Part shown: piece by piece, positions 38,014 to 38,382 of the stretch | How positions within the stretch are numbered: the stretch's first letter is position 1 | Layout of the letters: every line of letters starts with the position of its first letter | DNA from: Caldilineaceae bacterium | GTDB lineage: Bacteria > Chloroflexota > Anaerolineae > Caldilineales > Caldilineaceae | Direction of reading: 5' to 3' | DNA: 38,382 bases | Assembly: GCA_019637695.1 (NCBI GenBank) | Contig: JAHBVG010000073.1 | Coordinates: 1-38,382 of the forward strand | Program-made: the position numbers and the translations under genes | The notes under the pieces: model-generated | What the model was told of the DNA's origin: nothing | Seen by the model: only the letters and a program-made list of their open reading frames with translations | Databases searched by the model: none

Positions 38014-38382
38014 ATGGACAATTTGCTGCGGAAATTCTTACGATCAATATTGGTTGTCGCAATCTTAATGTTGTCAATCGCCAGCGTACTCAGTGCGCAA
38101 GGTCCGCTGACCGCCGAGGATGGCACGGTTATCGCCGAAGGTTTCCACGGCCCTCAGGGCGTACTCGTCGATCCCGATGGCAATATCTGGGTTATCGATA
38201 GCGGCCTGGGCGGCGAAGATGTCATCCCCTGGGTGTCGCCTGAGGGACAGATGGTGGACGCCCAGTTCGGCCAGACTGCCCAGATCGTCAAAGTTTCGTC
38301 AGACGGGACACAGGAAGTTGTGGCCCTGCTGCCCTCGGTCTTTGTAGGGACGGAAGCTATCGGCGGCGCTCGGCTTGCCCTG
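38014..38382 (+). CDS. ScyD/ScyE family secreted protein (3' end missing)
   Basis: The first 123 residues of an exported protein cut by the window edge. A signal peptide is visible (residues 1-29, hydrophobic VVAILMLSIASV then an SAQG cleavage region). The mature part opens with VIAEGFHGPQGVLVDPDGNIWVIDSGLGG, the NHL/beta-propeller blade typical of ScyD/ScyE proteins, which in cyanobacteria belong to scytonemin synthesis clusters but are widespread as secreted propellers of unknown role. ATG 38014 is preceded by the strong site GGAGGGGA at 38003-38010. No scytonemin genes are visible nearby. Confidence 0.78.
   Translation, partial: MDNLLRKFLRSILVVAILMLSIASVLSAQGPLTAEDGTVIAEGFHGPQGVLVDPDGNIWVIDSGLGGEDVIPWVSPEGQMVDAQFGQTAQIVKVSSDGTQEVVALLPSVFVGTEAIGGARLAL

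Overview
The window reads as a chromosomal segment of a moderately GC-rich bacterium, most likely a member of Chloroflexota (Anaerolineae/Caldilineae-like). This is an inference. It rests on secreted proteins ending in a YLP-x3-R tail, Pro/Thr-rich linkers, an MTHFR_C-type cysteine protein, intergenic spacers packed with short tandem and palindromic repeats, and the gene mix. No rRNA, tRNA, CRISPR array or complete insertion sequence was seen.

Layout. Positions 1-3130 hold the end of an acyl-CoA thioesterase, a six-helix membrane protein, a cupin, an unknown protein and methylthioadenosine phosphorylase. Positions 3270-8550 form a carbohydrate catabolism block: a Gfo/Idh/MocA oxidoreductase and a sugar-phosphate isomerase/epimerase on +, and an IlvD/Edd sugar-acid dehydratase coupled to a NagA-type deacetylase on -. 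From 8720 to 13480, on -, come an AT-rich PIN-domain gene, an MTHFR_C-type protein, a secreted DUF4874/DUF4832 protein and a GH140-like glycosidase, plus a C39-peptidase remnant on +. Positions 13679-16452 hold a squalene synthase-type gene followed by an ABC1/UbiB kinase. Positions 16754-17853 hold a DUF433/DUF5615 toxin-antitoxin pair and an MttB remnant.

Positions 18040-22311 carry two tandem S41 processing proteases, smpB and a homologue of the 16S rRNA m7G1405 (ArmA/RmtB-type) aminoglycoside-resistance methyltransferases. A GNAT-TIGR04076 fusion and a zinc-ribbon/M50/TPR membrane protease follow. Positions 25097-31754 form a candidate defence module: a type III restriction-modification pair, then a membrane-anchored coiled-coil protein with an HsdR_N-like nuclease fold, then a membrane protein with Pro/Thr stalk and SH3 domain overlapping it by 4 bp. 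The right end has an acyl-ACP-reductase-like protein with a large N-terminal extension, a 1130-residue secreted trypsin with cohesin-dockerin-cohesin modules, and the start of a ScyD/ScyE-type protein.

The most unusual features are: (i) spacers made of different heptamer tandem arrays with a constant 7-bp period, several of which run into gene ends; (ii) a 122-bp IS66-like MITE with a perfect 8-bp target duplication; (iii) the m7G1405 methyltransferase homologue; (iv) a composition break in the type III methyltransferase whose edges coincide with its conserved motifs; (v) the restriction-modification-linked membrane proteins, one with an altered nuclease motif; and (vi) the trypsin-cohesin-dockerin architecture.
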